Shown here in pieces: positions 41,517 to 42,735 of a stretch of 42,735 bases of DNA. The notes below the pieces were generated by a model. That model was not told where the DNA came from. It saw only the letters and a program-made list of their open reading frames with translations, and did not search any database. Made by a program: the position numbers and the translations under genes. How positions within the stretch are numbered: the first letter of the stretch is position 1; each line of letters begins with the position of its first letter. Origin of the DNA: Candidatus Saccharimonadota bacterium. GTDB taxonomy: Bacteria > Bacteroidota > Bacteroidia > B-17B0 > Aurantibacillaceae. The DNA lies in NCBI GenBank assembly GCA_903970545.1, contig CAJCJB010000381.1, positions 1 through 42,735 of the forward strand. The letters run 5' to 3'.

Positions 41517-42200
41517 TTAATGCGTTTGCCCCGCTTGTATGTATTGCCCATAATTATTATTAAGTGCTTGGGCTTCCATAGTCATTGTTGTAGAGTTGGG
41601 AACGTTTATTTTTATCCAACCATATTTATTACCTAAAGATGTTACAATTTTTATTCCTATATACGCACTATTTACTCTACTCAAATCCCAATCTCCAAGA
41701 TCTGATTGACCAAAACCACTATAGGCAATACTTTTTAAATCTAGCTCTGTTGCCCACGCTAAACTATCATTAATCCAATCATTAGTTATAATAGCTGTAT
41801 AATAGTTACTGCTAGTGGGATTAAGGCTTGCCATAAAAACAGTAGTATTGCCCGCACCTCTAAATACTTCAGCATCAGAACCATATTCTTGCATTGGCAT
41901 TCCACCCCCAGACACTCCCGCAAAGTATTGGTTAATATATAACTCAATATTATGTGTATTGATTGAGTCTAAGGTAATTAATAAAGAATCACGTGTAACA
42001 GTATTATAAGGAACCGAAATTGTTTGATAAGGATACCAAAGATGATAGGTAATATTATAAGAGACAGCTACAGTATTGGTAATAACTGTGCCGGTAGTTG
42101 TGGTTTTATTATTTGTAGTTGTAGCAGTCAAAGAAGGGTCTTTTTTACAAGACGCAATTACTAACAGAACAAACAAATTAATTGCAAATACTTTTTTCAT
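41517..42200 (-). CDS. Lipoprotein of unknown function
   Basis: A 227-residue lipoprotein: signal peptide and lipobox VIASCKKD (Cys18), then a Thr/Asn-rich linker at about 24-45 and a beta-rich domain. Conserved family motifs were not recognised. The C-terminal part (VNSAYIGIKIVTSLGNKYGWIKINV) resembles segments found in many Bacteroidota surface lipoproteins that end with a YGWI strand, but I give no family name. Possibly surface-exposed. It precedes the GC-rich block and the other lipoprotein gene on the same strand. Confidence 0.7.
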   Translation of the reverse strand: MKKVFAINLFVLLVIASCKKDPSLTATTTNNKTTTTGTVITNTVAVSYNITYHLWYPYQTISVPYNTVTRDSLLITLDSINTHNIELYINQYFAGVSGGGMPMQEYGSDAEVFRGAGNTTVFMASLNPTSSNYYTAIITNDWINDSLAWATELDLKSIAYSGFGQSDLGDWDLSRVNSAYIGIKIVTSLGNKYGWIKINVPNSTTMTMEAQALNNNYGQYIQAGQTH

Positions 42201-42366
42201 TCTATAACAAATATATTAAAAGTTCCCGTCACTATAAAATAAGTCCGTTTTATAACACCATTTCCAAACTGGAAATCGGTTTAACCTACATTGTTTTGGT
42301 GCTTTTTTTACTGTTTTTTTGTTAAAATCGACCGTTAAAAAAATAAATCCCACTTCAATTTAAACA
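42201..42366. other. AT-rich intergenic interval with a small palindrome
   Basis: No gene. ATTTCCA-AAC-TGGAAAT at 42260-42276 is a perfect 7-bp inverted repeat with a 3-nt loop, 60 bp upstream of the lipoprotein start, and could be an operator or small hairpin. T-runs follow at 42305-42318. Confidence 0.4.
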
Positions 42367-42621
42367 TTGGGTATCTTAGATGCGCATGATGCCGCCACAC
42401 CCGATAGCCCAACTTTACCCGAGGGTGTGCAGTTTATATGGTTGTTACGTTATGTAGGCACAACGGCACCCACCGACTGGACACAGTTTTCTCATTTGAT
42501 GTTTAGCGGTAAATTCCGCAACATAAGCACCTTTTTGGCTACACAGGCCAAACAAGATGTATGGTACACGGCTGCCTACATCAGTACAACGGGTGTGTTA
42601 GATGAAAATTTTAGGAACTGA
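42367..42621 (+). pseudogene. C-terminal remnant of a gene, 84 codons without a start
   Basis: An open frame that begins right after an in-frame TAA at 42361 and has no ATG or sensible start; the first TTG is not preceded by any signal. The sequence (GILDAHDAATPDSPTLPEGV, FIWLLRYVGTTAPTDWTQFS, KQDVWYTAAYISTTGVLDENF) is codon-like and higher in GC than its flanks, so it was probably coding. It reads like the end of a longer protein whose 5' part was lost. I do not recognise the family with confidence. Confidence 0.45.
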
Positions 42622-42735
42622 TTGAATCTACACAAGGTTTACGAGGTTTACGAGGCATGGGTTACGGGGTTTACATTTTTCATCAAAACATTGATTGTTT
42701 TGTATTTTCTTTGATGGATTATCTTTCTTCTTCTT
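42622..42735. other. Right edge: short direct repeats and AT hairpin
   Basis: GGTTTACGA occurs twice in tandem (42636-42653), with degenerate copies to 42674. CAAAACA-TTGAT-TGTTTTG at 42684-42702 is a perfect 7-bp AT-rich hairpin, followed by TATTTTC. It could act as a weak terminator for the remnant gene. Nothing else is visible. Confidence 0.4.

Overview
This 42.7 kb stretch is chromosomal DNA of a member of the Bacteroidota. The evidence is the low GC content, secreted proteins ending in type IX secretion (Por) sorting domains, lipoproteins with SCKK-type lipoboxes, and gene starts preceded by the phylum's TAnnTTTG -7 promoter box instead of Shine-Dalgarno sequences. A cysteine-free L32 and the yceD-rpmF-plsX-fabH-accB-accC order fit the same assignment. 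I cannot place it more finely. No rRNA, tRNA, CRISPR array, transposase, integrase or replication origin was recognised.

Layout. 1-2247: a ComEA-like helix-hairpin-helix protein converges on a secreted six-repeat NHL propeller protein. 2248-2877 is gene-poor and carries a 21-bp minisatellite. 2878-7283: a gcdH / biotin carrier / P-loop kinase operon converges on an MBL-rhodanese / DUF983 / shikimate kinase operon. 7357-11847: three periplasmic folding factors in a row (PpiD, a small SurA-like lipoprotein, SurA). 12064-17370: a Spy-like protein, then the ribosome and fatty-acid block yceD, rpmF, plsX, fabH, accB, accC.

17386-26978 is an AT-rich surface-glycan region. It holds an acyltransferase-3, a GH5-like lipoprotein, a sialate O-acetylesterase-like (SASA) esterase, a GT2, an AlgX/AlgJ-like protein fused to a fascin-type beta-trefoil, an AlgI-type MBOAT, a GT-C-like membrane protein and a small 4-TM protein. 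Together they look like a set for assembling, O-acetylating, deacetylating and trimming an exopolysaccharide or other cell-surface glycan. This is the best candidate here for an undescribed system.

27010-31940: a T9SS subtilase, peroxiredoxin, WaaE-like glycosyltransferase, lipase and small TPR protein run in the same direction. 31941-32344 is a GC-rich, structured, non-coding block that looks like a dispersed repeat. 32345-35572: three secreted TPR proteins, the last shaped like a sensor kinase without its kinase. 35608-39843: pdxJ, a DUF2911 protein, a beta-carbonic anhydrase, rsmE and another TPR protein. 39870-42735: two lipoproteins, a second GC-rich repeat-like block and the C-terminal remnant of a gene.

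Promoter reading changes two starts. The apparent TTG starts of ppiD and of the neighbouring SurA-like lipoprotein fall inside -7 boxes, so I moved them downstream. That lipoprotein and pdxJ then have almost no 5' leader. All calls are by eye; repeat-family and distant-homology statements rest on recall and are marked as such.
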